Positions 8,566-17,554 are shown, counted from the stretch's first letter. The stretch is DNA of 64,000 nt from Spirochaetota bacterium (GCA_022703505.1 JAKLDN010000005.1:62001-126000), one strand, 5' to 3'. A program made the numbers and translations. The notes: generated by a model from the sequence alone, not told the origin.

Positions 8566-10893
8566 TTGAGTCGATCGAGCGTTTCGAGCCCCGTGAAAGG
8601 CCCGCGGCACCCGCCGCGAGCCTTTTTATTCTACCTCATCGCGGCCGCGGCCCTGACCGGATCCTGCGAGGATCCCATGGTCCTGGGCGTCCGGGCCCAC
8701 GAGCTCCGGGACCGGCTCCTGGCCGGGGACCGTTCCCTCGTCCTGTCCGCCCCTCCCGAGCGCCTGGCCGAGCTGGCGCGTCTGGGACCCGGGGCCCTGT
8801 ACTACGCGGCCCGGGCGGCGGGCCTCGGGGGAGACCCCGAGCGGGAAGCCGTCCTCCTGGACCTGGCTTCCCGGAAGGAGGCGGGGCTCTTCCGCAGGAG
8901 GGCCTGGGAGCTCCTTCCCGAGGCCCTCTACCGGAAGAAGGACTGGCCGGGGCTCCTGGCCTTCTCCGAGCGCCAGGCCCAAGCGGGGATCGACGACTAC
9001 CTCCCCCGCCGGCGCCGGGTCGAGGCCCTGGCCTCCCTGGGCCGCCTTCCCGAAACCCGGGCGGAGCTGGACGCCCTGGCCGCCGCCTGGCCCGACCGGG
9101 CCGCCCGGGACGAGGCCCTGCTCGCGGGCCTCCGGATGCGGGCCGCCGAGGATCCCGGGGAACGCGCCGCCCGGATCCGGGAGCTCTTCGCCCTGGCCTC
9201 CCCCCGGACGGAGGATCTGGAGGCCGCCCTGGGCGCCGCGGAAGCCCCGGCGGCCGCCCAAGCCGCGGCCCCGGACGCGGCGACCGGCGGAGCGGATCCC
9301 TCGGCCTTCTCCGAAGGGGAGCTGGCCCTCTTCCGTATGCGGCTCCAGATCGCGCGCCGGGACTACGGGGCCGCCTACCGGGCCCTGGCGCCGGCACAGG
9401 CCCTCCTGTCGCCCGACCTGCCCCGGGCCTATCTTTCGGACGCGGGCAAGGCCTATCTCTACGCCCCCGCCCCGGCGGAGGGGATCGCCGCGATGACGGC
9501 CCTGGAAACCGCCGCCGCGCAGGGGTCGGCCGGAACCCCGGCTCAAGCGGGCGGCGAGGCCGATCCCCGGGAGGCCCTCTTCATCGCCGTATTCTACCGG
9601 GCCCGGATGCTGGCCCGCCTGGAACGCAAGGCCGAGGCGGCCGCCGAGTTCGGACGGGCCTGGGAGCTGGCCGTATCCGGGGAGGACCGGGACGCCGCGG
9701 CCTGGTACCGGACGGACGGCCTCCTTCCCGGCGGCCGCCGCGAAGCCGCCGCCTGGCTCGCCCGGACCGCCCCCTCCTGGCACAACCCCGCGTCCTTCGC
9801 GGACATCCTGGAACGCCTGGCCCGGGAGGCTCTCCTGGCCAAGGACGGCGCGACCCTGTACACCCTGCGCACCGAGGTGGCGCCCAGGATGAGTCCCCGG
9901 GCGGCATTCCGCCTCGTCTACCTGGCCGGCCGCGCCGCCGAAGCCGGGATCGCCCCGCCCCGGGCCTCGGACGGTACGGCCCCGGACCCCGGGGAGTACG
10001 CACGGCAGGCCTTCGAGGAGGTGCGGGCCCGGAGCCCGGAACCCTACTACCGCCTCCTGTCCGCCCACCGGCTGGGACTCCCCCTGGTCGAGCTCCCCCC
10101 GTCCCGCCCCGTCGAGCCCCGGAAGCCGGAATCCCGGTCCGCCCGGGACCTTCGGCGCTCGGGACCGGACCCCGAGGACTACCTGGCCGGGTTCGCCCTC
10201 TACGGGCTGGCGGACCTGGTCCCCCAGGAAGTCCGGGCCCTGGAAGGATCCCCCGACCAGCCGGACCCGGAGACCCTGCGCCGACTTGCGGCCCTCCTCC
10301 GGGACCGGGGATACCCGGCGGCCTCCATGCTCGTGGTGAACCGCCTGTTCGAGACCCCCGGCTACGAGGCCTCCCGGGAGGACTGGGAACTTCTCTGGCC
10401 CCGGCCCTGGCCCGCGGAGGTCTCGGCTTCCACGGCCGCCTCGGGGATGGAGGAGCATATCCTGTACGGGCTCGTTCGATCCGAGAGCTTCTTCCGCCCC
10501 GCGGTCGTCTCCCGGGCCGGGGCCGTGGGCCTGGCCCAGCTCATGCCGGCCACGGCGGAGGAGACCGCGCGACGGCTCCGCATGGGCTCCTACGACCTGG
10601 AGAATCCGGCGGACAACCTCCGCCTGGGCAGCGCCCACTTCGCGGGTCTGCTCCGGGCCCTGAACGGCCGGGTCCTGCCCTCGGTCTTCGCCTACAACGC
10701 GGGGCTCTCGCGGATGCGCCAGTGGGAGCGCGCGGCCCCGGGCTTCCCGGACGACCTTCTGCTGGAATCCCTGTCCATCGAGGAGACCCGCCAGTACGGC
10801 CGGAACGTCCTCTGGGCCTCCGTGGTCTACGGAGTCCTCCACTACGGACTCGACGCCGAGGGGGCACTGACGGGGATGTTGAAAGACCGTTAG
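8566..10893 (+). CDS. Soluble lytic murein transglycosylase-like protein
   Basis: A 775-residue exported protein. A hydrophobic N-terminal segment ends in a Cys (LTGSC), so it may be a lipoprotein, though the lipobox is not canonical. A long Ala/Leu-rich helical superhelix of TPR-like repeats (about 40-590) precedes a C-terminal SLT domain. The SLT motifs are present: catalytic Glu640 in VRSESFF, then SRAGAVGLAQLMPATAEE, NLRLGSAHFAGLL and VFAYNAGLSRMRQW. The enzyme cleaves the MurNAc-GlcNAc bond of peptidoglycan, forming 1,6-anhydro-MurNAc. The TTG start is supported by GAGGAG 5 nt upstream. It follows the LysM gene, a natural cell-wall pairing. An Ala/Pro-rich insert near residue 225-245 is probably a linker. 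Confidence 0.88.
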   Translation: MSRSSVSSPVKGPRHPPRAFLFYLIAAAALTGSCEDPMVLGVRAHELRDRLLAGDRSLVLSAPPERLAELARLGPGALYYAARAAGLGGDPEREAVLLDLASRKEAGLFRRRAWELLPEALYRKKDWPGLLAFSERQAQAGIDDYLPRRRRVEALASLGRLPETRAELDALAAAWPDRAARDEALLAGLRMRAAEDPGERAARIRELFALASPRTEDLEAALGAAEAPAAAQAAAPDAATGGADPSAFSEGELALFRMRLQIARRDYGAAYRALAPAQALLSPDLPRAYLSDAGKAYLYAPAPAEGIAAMTALETAAAQGSAGTPAQAGGEADPREALFIAVFYRARMLARLERKAEAAAEFGRAWELAVSGEDRDAAAWYRTDGLLPGGRREAAAWLARTAPSWHNPASFADILERLAREALLAKDGATLYTLRTEVAPRMSPRAAFRLVYLAGRAAEAGIAPPRASDGTAPDPGEYARQAFEEVRARSPEPYYRLLSAHRLGLPLVELPPSRPVEPRKPESRSARDLRRSGPDPEDYLAGFALYGLADLVPQEVRALEGSPDQPDPETLRRLAALLRDRGYPAASMLVVNRLFETPGYEASREDWELLWPRPWPAEVSASTAASGMEEHILYGLVRSESFFRPAVVSRAGAVGLAQLMPATAEETARRLRMGSYDLENPADNLRLGSAHFAGLLRALNGRVLPSVFAYNAGLSRMRQWERAAPGFPDDLLLESLSIEETRQYGRNVLWASVVYGVLHYGLDAEGALTGMLKDR

Positions 10894-10904
10894 GCGGCCG
10901 GCCC

Positions 10905-11288
10905 TTACGCGGCCAGGGAGATCAGGGAGCCCGGGGGCAGGCCGAGGCTCGGGGCGTAGGGGCCGCTCCGGGCGGCCAGGGCGTGGGCCTCCCGGCCGTA
11001 CTGCTCCAGGAGGGCGTCCACCCGGTCGGAGCTGATCAGACCGGAGCTTTCCCGGGCCGTCAGCGGATCGGATTTGAGGCTGGAAAGCCGGTCGATCAGG
11101 GTGTTCAGGATCTTGAGGCGGTCCACCGAGGACGCCCGGCCTTCGCCGGCGGCGACTCCGGAGACATGCTCGAAGTGGGCGTAGATGACCTGGCTGCTGG
11201 GCACGGGGATGGAGACGCGGCCGGGCGCGCTGTACCGGGACAGCATCACGGCGAGGGGCAGGCTGTACGCGGAATCGATCGTCTGCAT
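10905..11288 (-). CDS. Conserved hypothetical protein, 127 residues
   Basis: A small soluble protein without signal peptide. It contains MLSRYSAPGRVSIPVPSSQ and VIYAHFEHVSGVAAGEG followed by a helical segment (RLKILNTLIDRLSSLKSD). The segments look like a conserved domain rather than random translation, but I cannot name the family or function. It has an excellent ribosome site (GGAGGAGA before the ATG at 11288) and its own promoter with a perfect TATAAT box. It converges with the transglycosylase gene with only 11 bp between stops. Confidence 0.7.
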   Translation of the reverse strand: MQTIDSAYSLPLAVMLSRYSAPGRVSIPVPSSQVIYAHFEHVSGVAAGEGRASSVDRLKILNTLIDRLSSLKSDPLTARESSGLISSDRVDALLEQYGREAHALAARSGPYAPSLGLPPGSLISLAA

Positions 11289-11330
11289 CGCTCTCCTCCA
11301 TACTCATTATCGGAGGAACCGAGCGCTTTG

Positions 11331-11361
11331 ATTATACGACGAAATAAGCGTGCGGGATCAA
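11331..11361 (-). promoter_or_regulatory. Promoter of the 127-residue hypothetical gene
   Basis: On the minus strand a perfect TATAAT (11331-11336) is preceded at 19 bp by TTGATC (11356-11361), which overlaps the stop codon of the upstream Sua5 gene. The leader would be about 35 nt and carries a strong Shine-Dalgarno. Confidence 0.55.
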
Positions 11362-12368
11362 GTTTTTTTGCTGGCCTTGTAGAGCCGGTCGTTGACCGCG
11401 GCGCCCAAGCCCGCCTCCGGGACCCGCTCCGCCCATAACTCCTCGCAGTCCCCCGAGTCCAGGTCGTGGAGGAGGTCGAAGAGGTTGGCCGCGGCCTCCA
11501 CGGGATCCCCCGCCTCCGAGAGGACCCGGATTTCCGCGAACCGGGCGGCGGATTCCTCCAGCCGCCTGCGGCTTTCCGCGTCGAAGACCAGGGCGGCAGC
11601 CCGGCCCTTCGGCCGGGCCGCGGAAAGCCCTCCCGCGGGCGCCAGCCGCAGGGCCCGGCGGGGGGCGTAGTGGTTGGCCAGCTGGCCCGGGGCCTTGGGC
11701 GCGGGATCCGTCCGGTCCAGGACCTCGATCCCCGGCGCCACGGTCCTCAGGCGCTCCAGGGACAGCCCACCGGGGCGCAGGACCCGGGGGGCCGGGCCGG
11801 TGACATCCACCACCGTGGACTCCACCCCCACGGGACAGCGCCCCCCGTCCACGATCAGGTCCACCCGGTCCCCCAGCTGGGCGGCCACGTGCTCCGCCCG
11901 GGTCGGGCTCAGGTACCCGAAGGGGTTGGCGCTAGGCGCGGCCACGGCCCCGGTGGACAGCTCTATGAGGGCCCGGGCCACTGGGTGGTTCGGGAGGCGG
12001 ACCGCCACGGTGGGAAGCCCGCTGGTGGCCAGGTCGGGGACCCGGGGGCGCTTGGGCAGGATCAGGGTGAGGGGGCCGGGCCAGAACTCCTCCATGAGAT
12101 CGCAGGCGGCTCTACGGGCTTCCGGGACCAGGGCACCCAGGTCCGCGACATCGTCCAGGGCGGCAAGGGCGGCGATATGCACGATGAGGGGGTCGAAGGC
12201 GGGGCGGCGCTTGGCCTCGAAGATCCTCGCCAGGGCGCGGGTGTTCCAGGCGTCCCCCCCGAGGCCGTAGACCGTCTCCGTGGGGAAGGCCACGAGGCCC
12301 CCCGAGGCGAGGATTTCGGCGGCCCGCCGCAGGTCGGCGTCGGAGGTCGCGATGATCTCCACGGGCAT
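11358..12368 (-). CDS. L-threonylcarbamoyladenylate synthase (Sua5/YwlC type)
   Basis: A 336-residue full-length Sua5. Residues about 1-210 form the YrdC/TsaC domain (GGLVAFPTETVYGLGGDA, KRRPAFDPLIVHI, EEFWPGPLTLIL, VAVRLPNHPVARALI, PSANPFGYLSPT, VESTVVDVTG); the rest is the Sua5 C-terminal domain joined by the linker APGQLANHYAPRRALRL. The enzyme makes threonylcarbamoyl-AMP from Thr, bicarbonate and ATP, the first step of t6A formation at position 37 of ANN-decoding tRNAs. The ATG at 12368 lies 2 bp after the purE stop, so both are in one operon. Nothing is missing in the active-site motifs. Confidence 0.93.
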   Translation of the reverse strand: MPVEIIATSDADLRRAAEILASGGLVAFPTETVYGLGGDAWNTRALARIFEAKRRPAFDPLIVHIAALAALDDVADLGALVPEARRAACDLMEEFWPGPLTLILPKRPRVPDLATSGLPTVAVRLPNHPVARALIELSTGAVAAPSANPFGYLSPTRAEHVAAQLGDRVDLIVDGGRCPVGVESTVVDVTGPAPRVLRPGGLSLERLRTVAPGIEVLDRTDPAPKAPGQLANHYAPRRALRLAPAGGLSAARPKGRAAALVFDAESRRRLEESAARFAEIRVLSEAGDPVEAAANLFDLLHDLDSGDCEELWAERVPEAGLGAAVNDRLYKASKKT

Positions 12369-12370
12369 CC

Positions 12371-12907
12371 CTAGATCCGGGAGAGGAGGGCTTCCGGACC
12401 CTCCTCCTCCAGGCGACTCGCCTTGTCCAGAACCTCGGCGGCACGGGCGGCCGACCAGGCCCGGAGGCGCTCCGCCAGGTCCGGGCGGCGGCTCGCCAGG
12501 ATGCGGGCCGCCAGGAGACCGGCGTTCCGGCCCCCGTCCACGGCCACGGTGGCGACGGGGATGCCCGGGGGCATCTGCACGATGGACAGGAGGCTGTCCA
12601 GGCCGTTGAAGGCCTTGGAGCGGACGGGCACCCCGATGACCGGAAGGTCCGTCAGGCTGGCGCACATGCCCGGGAGGTGGGCGGCCCCCCCGGCGCCCGC
12701 CACCAGGACCTCCAGGCCCCGCTCCCGGGCTTCCTTCGCGTACCGGTACATCCGGTCCGGGGTCCGGTGGGCGGAGACGATGGTCGTCTCATGGGGGACG
12801 CCGAGCTCCTCCAGGATCCGGGAAGCCTCGGCCATGACCGGGAGGTCCGAGTCGCTGCCCATGATGATGCCGACCAGGGGGCCCGAGCCGCCGTGGGGTT
12901 CGTCCAT
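12371..12907 (-). CDS. purE: N5-carboxyaminoimidazole ribonucleotide mutase
   Basis: A 178-residue class I PurE that moves the carboxylate of N5-CAIR to C4, giving CAIR in purine synthesis. The signature [13 protein letters not shown] near the N-terminus binds the phosphate. [13 protein letters not shown] carries the catalytic His/Arg, and [13 protein letters not shown] and [26 protein letters not shown] complete the active site. No purK is adjacent. The ATG at 12907 lacks a Shine-Dalgarno; a TACTAT hexamer (12914-12919) stands 6 nt before it, behind TGCCCC, so the transcript may be leaderless. A four-copy GTGAATA repeat (12922-12949) occupies the -35 zone. Confidence 0.95.
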   Translation of the reverse strand: MDEPHGGSGPLVGIIMGSDSDLPVMAEASRILEELGVPHETTIVSAHRTPDRMYRYAKEARERGLEVLVAGAGGAAHLPGMCASLTDLPVIGVPVRSKAFNGLDSLLSIVQMPPGIPVATVAVDGGRNAGLLAARILASRRPDLAERLRAWSAARAAEVLDKASRLEEEGPEALLSRI

Positions 12908-12913
12908 GGGGCA

Positions 12914-12919
12914 ATAGTA
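12914..12919 (-). promoter_or_regulatory. -10-like TACTAT, 6 nt before the purE ATG
   Basis: The minus strand reads TACTAT-TGCCCC-ATG. There is no Shine-Dalgarno, and the region where a -35 box should lie is filled by the GTGAATA tandem repeat. It fits the leaderless pattern seen elsewhere in the window. Confidence 0.45.
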
Positions 12920-12921
12920 CC

Positions 12922-12949
12922 GTGAATCGTGAATAGTGAATAGTGAAGA
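12922..12949 (+). repeat. Tandem repeat GTGAATA x4 upstream of purE
   Basis: Four 7-bp copies (12922, 12929, 12936, 12943; the first and last with one or two changes). They lie directly upstream of the purE promoter and are related, in inverse orientation, to the 8-bp array at 13010-13073. Confidence 0.8.
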
Positions 12950-13009
12950 GGTGTTCAGAACGGCTACGGCGGACGGGTCGGCGGAATGTCTCCAGATTCC
13001 CGTCCGCTC

Positions 13010-13073
13010 CCATTCACCCATTCACCCATTCACCCATTCACCCATTCATCCATTCACCTATTCACCCATTCAC
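13010..13073 (+). repeat. Tandem repeat CCATTCAC x8 abutting a stop codon
   Basis: Eight consecutive 8-bp units with two single-base variants (CCATTCAT at 13042, CTATTCAC at 13058). On the minus strand the array reads GTGAATGG and begins one base after the stop codon of the B3/B4 gene (stop at 13075-13077). Confidence 0.9.
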
Positions 13074-13074
13074 T

Positions 13075-13755
13075 TCACACAATCTTCCACCCCGCCTCCC
13101 GGGCCCCGCAGTCCTCCCGCAAGATCCGGGCGAAACGGTCCGCGCAGGCCTCCAGGTCCGCCTTGGGGTCCGTGAGGGGGGCGTAGACCACCCCCGCCAC
13201 GTCCCGGGCGGCCTCGAAGACCTTGGTGGCCATGGCGTCCTTCACGGGGTTGCCGCAGGCCTCCCAGGCGTCGCCGACCCGGCGGCGGATCACGATCAGG
13301 TCCTCCAGGTCGATCTCCTGACCCGAGGGATTGAAGACGAAGCTCTCCCCCGGACCGCCCCGGGAAAGCTGGAGGAGCGGGCCGGTCTTCCCGAGGTCGA
13401 AGACGCTGGCCGGGTAGCCCCAGCGCAGGCTGACCTCGTTGTTGGCGTCCACGGGACCGTTCACGATCGGGAAACAGCCCTCCAGGGCGGCGGCCAGGAG
13501 GTACTCGCTGGAGGGCTTGGACCTGCCCGCGGGCTTGTAGGCCCCGAAGCGGAGCATGTTCCGGACCGCGGCCTTGCGTTCCGGGGCCAGGAAGCCCTCC
13601 CCCGCCGCGGCCACCTGGCCGAGCAGGGCGGCCAGGGACGCGGAAGGCCCGGCGCTGGGCGGGCAGGAGGCCAGGCCCAGGCCCCAGACCAGACCCACAC
13701 GGATCTTCCGGGGCTCCAGGGAGGGATCCACCGTCAGTTCGGGAACGCCGGTCAT
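13075..13755 (-). CDS. B3/B4 (PheT-like) domain protein
   Basis: A 226-residue soluble protein built around the B3/B4 fold found in the beta subunit of phenylalanyl-tRNA synthetase and in free-standing proteins of many bacteria. Family features include SEYLLAAALEGCFPIVNGPVD followed by VSLRWGYPASVFDLGKTG and NPSGQEIDLEDLIVIRR, then a basic region and MATKVFEAARDVAGVVYAP. Stand-alone members are thought to bind amino acids or tRNA, but their role is not settled. Its ATG overlaps the stop of the aminopeptidase gene (ATGA, 13752-13755), so they are co-translated. The stop codon borders a tandem repeat array. Confidence 0.8.
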   Translation of the reverse strand: MTGVPELTVDPSLEPRKIRVGLVWGLGLASCPPSAGPSASLAALLGQVAAAGEGFLAPERKAAVRNMLRFGAYKPAGRSKPSSEYLLAAALEGCFPIVNGPVDANNEVSLRWGYPASVFDLGKTGPLLQLSRGGPGESFVFNPSGQEIDLEDLIVIRRRVGDAWEACGNPVKDAMATKVFEAARDVAGVVYAPLTDPKADLEACADRFARILREDCGAREAGWKIV

Positions 13756-15158
13756 CGATTCCCCTTCCATTCCGAGCCGACCGCGGCTTCCAGGGCCGCG
13801 GCGTCCTTGTCGAAGGGGCCGCCCAGCTTCCGGGCCCCGGCATCCGTGACCAGCCAGTCTTCCTCGTTCCGCATCCCGCCCACGGACACCCACTCCTCGA
13901 TCTTCGGGTACTCCAGGAAACCGCGATGGAGCTTCTCGGCCTTCCACTTGGCGATGAGGGGGGCGATGAAGTAGATCCCGGGCTCCACGGTCACCGTCAT
14001 GCCGGGCTTCAGGGGTTTGGCCAGGCGAAGGGATCGGAGACCGAACTGGGGGCTCTTGGGCTGGCCGTCGTACCCCACGTTCACCTCCCCTAGGCTCTCC
14101 AGGTCGTGGACGTCCAGGCCGATCTGGTGTCCCACCCCGTGGGGGAAGAAGAGGGCGTGGGCCCCTGCGGCCAGGGCCTCCTCGGTGTTCCCCCGGGCAA
14201 GGCCCAGGGCCTTCATCCCCGTGAAGATCTCCCGGGCCGCCGCGAAGTGGACGTCCCGATAGGGAACCCCGGGGGCGATGGAGTCGGTCGCGGCCCGGAA
14301 GGCGGACAGGAGGATCTCGTAGATCTCCCGCTGGCGGGGATCGAAGCGGCCGCCCGCGGGGAAGGTCGTGGTCAGGTCCCCGGCGTAGCCGTCCACGGTC
14401 TCGGCGCCCATGTCCATGAGGAAGAGGTCCCCCTCGGCGAGGGTGCCGGAATGGTCGTGGTTATGGAGGACCGAACCCCTCGTGGTGGCGATGACCGGGA
14501 AGGCCAGGCCCGCGCCTCCCGCGAGGGCGACTTCCGCGGCCCGGGCGGCAAGCTCGGATTCCCGGACGCCCGGACGGGCCCGGGCCAGCACGGCCCGGTG
14601 CATGTCCGCGGAGAGGTCCGCGGCGGCGTCCATCCGCTCGACCTCCCGGGGCTCCTTGATCTCCCGAAGGGCGATGACCGCCCGGATCAGGTCCCCGGAC
14701 GCCTTGGTTTCCACCGCCTTCGGGGGGATCCCCAGGATCTCGGAGAGCTCCTCCCGGTGCTCCGCCCGGTAGGGCGGGAGGAAGTGGAGGGGTTTCGCGG
14801 AACCCGCCGCGCCGGCCAGGGAGGCCCGGGGCCGGACCCCGTCCAGGCCCGCAGCCTCCGCGAGCTCCCGGAGGGAGGGCCGGGGGCCCGTCCAGATCAC
14901 GTCGTCCAGGGAGAGCTCCTCCCCGTACAGGACGGATTTCCCCGTCTCCAGGTCCAAGGTCAGGGCCAGGTCCGGCTCCGGGATCCCCGCGAAGTAGAGG
15001 AAGGAGGAATCCTGCCGGAAGGGATAGGCGTTGTCCGCGTAGTTCATCGGGCTCTCGCGGTTGCCCAGGATGAGGACCGTGCCCGAGGAAAGGCCCCGGT
15101 CCGCCAGGGACCGTCTCAGGGCTTCCCGCCGTCGCTTGTAGGCGCTTGAGTCGAACAT
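13752..15158 (-). CDS. pepP: Xaa-Pro aminopeptidase (M24B)
   Basis: A 468-residue cytosolic aminopeptidase P, which removes an N-terminal residue preceding proline. The N-terminal domain (about 1-170) is the AMP_N type (RQDSSFLYFAGIPEPD). The C-terminal pita-bread domain has all five metal ligands: the Asp residues in LMDMGAE and GYAGDLTTTFP, His in HGVGHQIGLDVHD, and Glu in VEPGIYF and near GGMRNEEDWLVT. The catalytic HNHDHSG segment is also present. The ATG at 15158 lies 8 bp behind the CBS/ATPase gene, and the gene overlaps the B3/B4 gene by 4 bp, giving a three-gene operon. Nothing looks degraded. Confidence 0.93.
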   Translation of the reverse strand: MFDSSAYKRRREALRRSLADRGLSSGTVLILGNRESPMNYADNAYPFRQDSSFLYFAGIPEPDLALTLDLETGKSVLYGEELSLDDVIWTGPRPSLRELAEAAGLDGVRPRASLAGAAGSAKPLHFLPPYRAEHREELSEILGIPPKAVETKASGDLIRAVIALREIKEPREVERMDAAADLSADMHRAVLARARPGVRESELAARAAEVALAGGAGLAFPVIATTRGSVLHNHDHSGTLAEGDLFLMDMGAETVDGYAGDLTTTFPAGGRFDPRQREIYEILLSAFRAATDSIAPGVPYRDVHFAAAREIFTGMKALGLARGNTEEALAAGAHALFFPHGVGHQIGLDVHDLESLGEVNVGYDGQPKSPQFGLRSLRLAKPLKPGMTVTVEPGIYFIAPLIAKWKAEKLHRGFLEYPKIEEWVSVGGMRNEEDWLVTDAGARKLGGPFDKDAAALEAAVGSEWKGNR

Positions 15159-15166
15159 GGCCTATC

Positions 15167-16090
15167 CTACGCTCGATCCGGCTTGAGCGCAAACCCCACT
15201 CGCACGGAGGTACCGCGGCCGGGGGCGGACTCGATGGTAAACTCGTCGGCGCTCCTGCGGGCGTTCGGCAGGCCCATCCCCGCCCCGAAACCCAGGGACC
15301 GGATCCACTCGTCCGCCGTGGAATACCCTTCCCGCATCGCCTGGTCCAGGTCCGGGATCCCCGGGCCCCGGTCCTCGGCGCGCACCTCGGCGCGGCCCGG
15401 TTCCAGGGTGAAGGTGATGGTGCCCCCCACCGAGTGGATGACCTGGTTCAGCTCGAGCTCGTAGCTCGCGACGGCCACGCGGCGGATGATCGCGGGATCC
15501 ACCCCCCGGTCCTTGAGGGCTTTCTTGATGGCCCCGGAAGCCCGGCCGGCGTTCTCGAAATCGTAGCGCACCGTGGAGAAGGCCAGGCGGACCGTCTCGC
15601 CTCCGGGAGGCTCGGCGTTCTCCTTGAGCCGGGACTCCAGGCGCTCCACCTCCCGGTTCATCTCCACCAGGAGGGACCGGATGATGTCCGTGGGGGTCAG
15701 GATCCCGACGAGCTTCCCGGATTTGTCCAGGACCGGGAAGCGGCCGTACCGGTAGCGCTGGTGGTAGGTGATGGCGAAGGTCAGGGGCATGTCGTCCTCC
15801 AGGACGATCACGGACCGGGTCATCCGGCCTTCGGCCCTCTCCCCGATCCAGCCCCCGTCCAGGGCGGACAGGATGTCCCCGATGGAGACGATCCCGACCA
15901 GGCGCCCGGCTTCCACGACGGGCACCCCGGAGAAGCCCCGGTCCCGCATGGCTTCCTGGATGGACCGGAGGGTGTCCCCGGGGGCCGCGGTGACCGGGTC
16001 CGGGGTCATGACGTCCTTAACCTTCAGGCGATAGATGAGCTCCAGGACCACCTGGGGTCCCGTGTCGGTGTTGATGGGGATCGCGTCCAT
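15167..16090 (-). CDS. CBS-pair / anti-sigma-type ATPase protein
   Basis: A 307-residue cytosolic regulator. Two CBS domains come first (KVKDVMTPDPVTAAPGDTL...GFSGVPVVEAGRLVGIVSIGDI and a second pair member ending GILTPTDIIRSL), then a short coiled segment and an RsbW-like HATPase_c domain (ELELNQVIHSVGG as N box, EDRGPGIPDLDQAM, GFGAGMGLPNARRSADEF as G box). CBS pairs sense adenine nucleotides; the ATPase part resembles serine kinases of partner-switching systems. Such proteins often occur near DRTGG and PHP genes, and such a pair lies at 28.2-29.3 kb. I use the ATG at 16090; a TTG at 16126 with AGGGG before it is an alternative. It heads the pepP operon. Confidence 0.85.
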   Translation of the reverse strand: MDAIPINTDTGPQVVLELIYRLKVKDVMTPDPVTAAPGDTLRSIQEAMRDRGFSGVPVVEAGRLVGIVSIGDILSALDGGWIGERAEGRMTRSVIVLEDDMPLTFAITYHQRYRYGRFPVLDKSGKLVGILTPTDIIRSLLVEMNREVERLESRLKENAEPPGGETVRLAFSTVRYDFENAGRASGAIKKALKDRGVDPAIIRRVAVASYELELNQVIHSVGGTITFTLEPGRAEVRAEDRGPGIPDLDQAMREGYSTADEWIRSLGFGAGMGLPNARRSADEFTIESAPGRGTSVRVGFALKPDRA

Positions 16091-16135
16091 GCCCCGGATT
16101 GTGGCACGGATGAAGTCGTTTGGCAAACGTGACCC

Positions 16136-17554
16136 CTAGGGCAGACCCCGCAAACCCCACCAGGCCGGATACAGGAAGGCCGCGGCCGCGGCGGAGACCA
16201 GGGTCAGGGCCAGGCCGAACCGGAACACCGTCCCCCGGCCGTAGCGTCCCGCCTCGGCGCCCAGGAGCAGGACCACGTGGTGGAAGGGCAGGAGGAACTG
16301 GGTTGTCACGGAGACGAAGACCAGGAAGGCGACGGCCTCCGGGACTCCCGCCCCCTCCCCGACGGCCCTGAAGGCCGGGACCAGGACGGAAAGGGTGGTC
16401 ATGTTGCTGCCCAGGACCATGTGGCCCGCCATGGAGACGCCGACGGTTCCCAGGGCCAGTCCCGGGGACCAGGCCCGCGGAAGGAGGGCCGCCAGGGCGG
16501 GGAAAATCCTGGCCGCTGTCCCGCTCCCCTCGAGCACGGCCCCTATCGAGGACGCGGCGGTCAGGAACAGGAGGAGCCCGGGATTGACGGCCTTGAGGTC
16601 CTTCGGCTCCAGGAGACCCAGGACGAACATCGCCCCCGTGCCCGCGGCGGCGATCCAGACCCCCCGTATCCCGTGCAGGCCCTCCAGGGCCCAGGCCGTC
16701 AGGACCAGGCCGATCAGGACCAGGTTCCGCCGGTCCGCCGACGAAAGCCGGGACGAGGCCGGGGCTGTCGCAGGAATGTCCGAGGCCGGCCTGCCGGTTC
16801 CCTCGGTCCGCGACGTCTCCGCGCCGCGGGCGTACTCCCGCCAATCCCTCCGCGCCATGAGCAGGAAGACGACCAGGGCCAGGGCCATGTGGACAAGCCC
16901 CGGGACCAGGAGCCGGGCCGTCCAGCCGCTCTCGCCCATGGACAGGCCGGAGAAGTTCAGAAAGGCGGGATTCAGGATCAGGTCCCCCCGGAGGAACAGG
17001 TTGTTCGCCAAGGCCGAGAACAGGTGGAGGGCGAACAACAGCCGCTCCTTCAGGCGGGCCGGAAGCCCCCGGGCCTCCAGGCACTCCGCGAAGATCCCGG
17101 ACAGGATGATCACCCGGGAAAAGGGCTGGGGGATGAGGAAGACGAAGGCGGCCGAGGACAGGATCATGGCCGCCAGGAGCCGCCCGGGGGTTCCCGCCCG
17201 GCGGTCCAGGACGGGGAGTAGCAGCTTTCGGGCCAGGCCGCTCTTCACGATCCCCTGGGAGACCAGGAAGGCCAGGACGATGACGGGGAAGGACTCGGAC
17301 AGGGGAAAGCGGAAGACCGACGCGGGAGCGGTCCGGCCGAAGGCCAGGAAGACGACCAGGAGGAACGCCGAGACCAGGGCTTTCGAAGCCGCTCCGGCGG
17401 TCCAGAAGCCCACGGCCAGAACGAGGGCCGCCGCGACGACGGTCTGCCCCGGGTCTAGGCCGAGGGGACGGAAGACCAGGACCGCCGCGGCGGGAAGGAT
17501 CCCACCCAGGGACTTGGCCGCGAGGCCGCCGAGCTTTCGAGGTTCGATCCGCAA
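16136..17554 (-). CDS. SLC13-family permease
   Basis: A 472-residue membrane protein with about 12 helices in two inverted halves. Stretches such as SESFPVIVLAFLVSQGIVKSG in the first half and NPGLLLFLTAASSIGAVLEGSG, MVLGSNMTTLSVLVPAF in the second fit the SLC13/ion-transporter superfamily, which moves di- and tricarboxylates, sulfate or other anions with Na+ or H+. The classical SNT substrate motif is not clearly conserved (GSNMTT in the second half is nearest), so the substrate is open. The start is a TTG at 17554, the only start near the first helix, with GGGAAGGGA just upstream. It follows the ABC exporter operon after 55 bp and may be read through from it. Confidence 0.75.
   Translation of the reverse strand: MRIEPRKLGGLAAKSLGGILPAAAVLVFRPLGLDPGQTVVAAALVLAVGFWTAGAASKALVSAFLLVVFLAFGRTAPASVFRFPLSESFPVIVLAFLVSQGIVKSGLARKLLLPVLDRRAGTPGRLLAAMILSSAAFVFLIPQPFSRVIILSGIFAECLEARGLPARLKERLLFALHLFSALANNLFLRGDLILNPAFLNFSGLSMGESGWTARLLVPGLVHMALALVVFLLMARRDWREYARGAETSRTEGTGRPASDIPATAPASSRLSSADRRNLVLIGLVLTAWALEGLHGIRGVWIAAAGTGAMFVLGLLEPKDLKAVNPGLLLFLTAASSIGAVLEGSGTAARIFPALAALLPRAWSPGLALGTVGVSMAGHMVLGSNMTTLSVLVPAFRAVGEGAGVPEAVAFLVFVSVTTQFLLPFHHVVLLLGAEAGRYGRGTVFRFGLALTLVSAAAAAFLYPAWWGLRGLP

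Noticed and set aside
8626-11307. An 893-codon minus-strand frame opposite the transglycosylase
   Set aside because: Low-complexity translation without motifs; the plus strand encodes an SLT-domain enzyme.
13010-13073. Possible CRISPR array
   Set aside because: Units are 8 bp, contiguous and without spacers; no cas genes. It is a simple tandem repeat.
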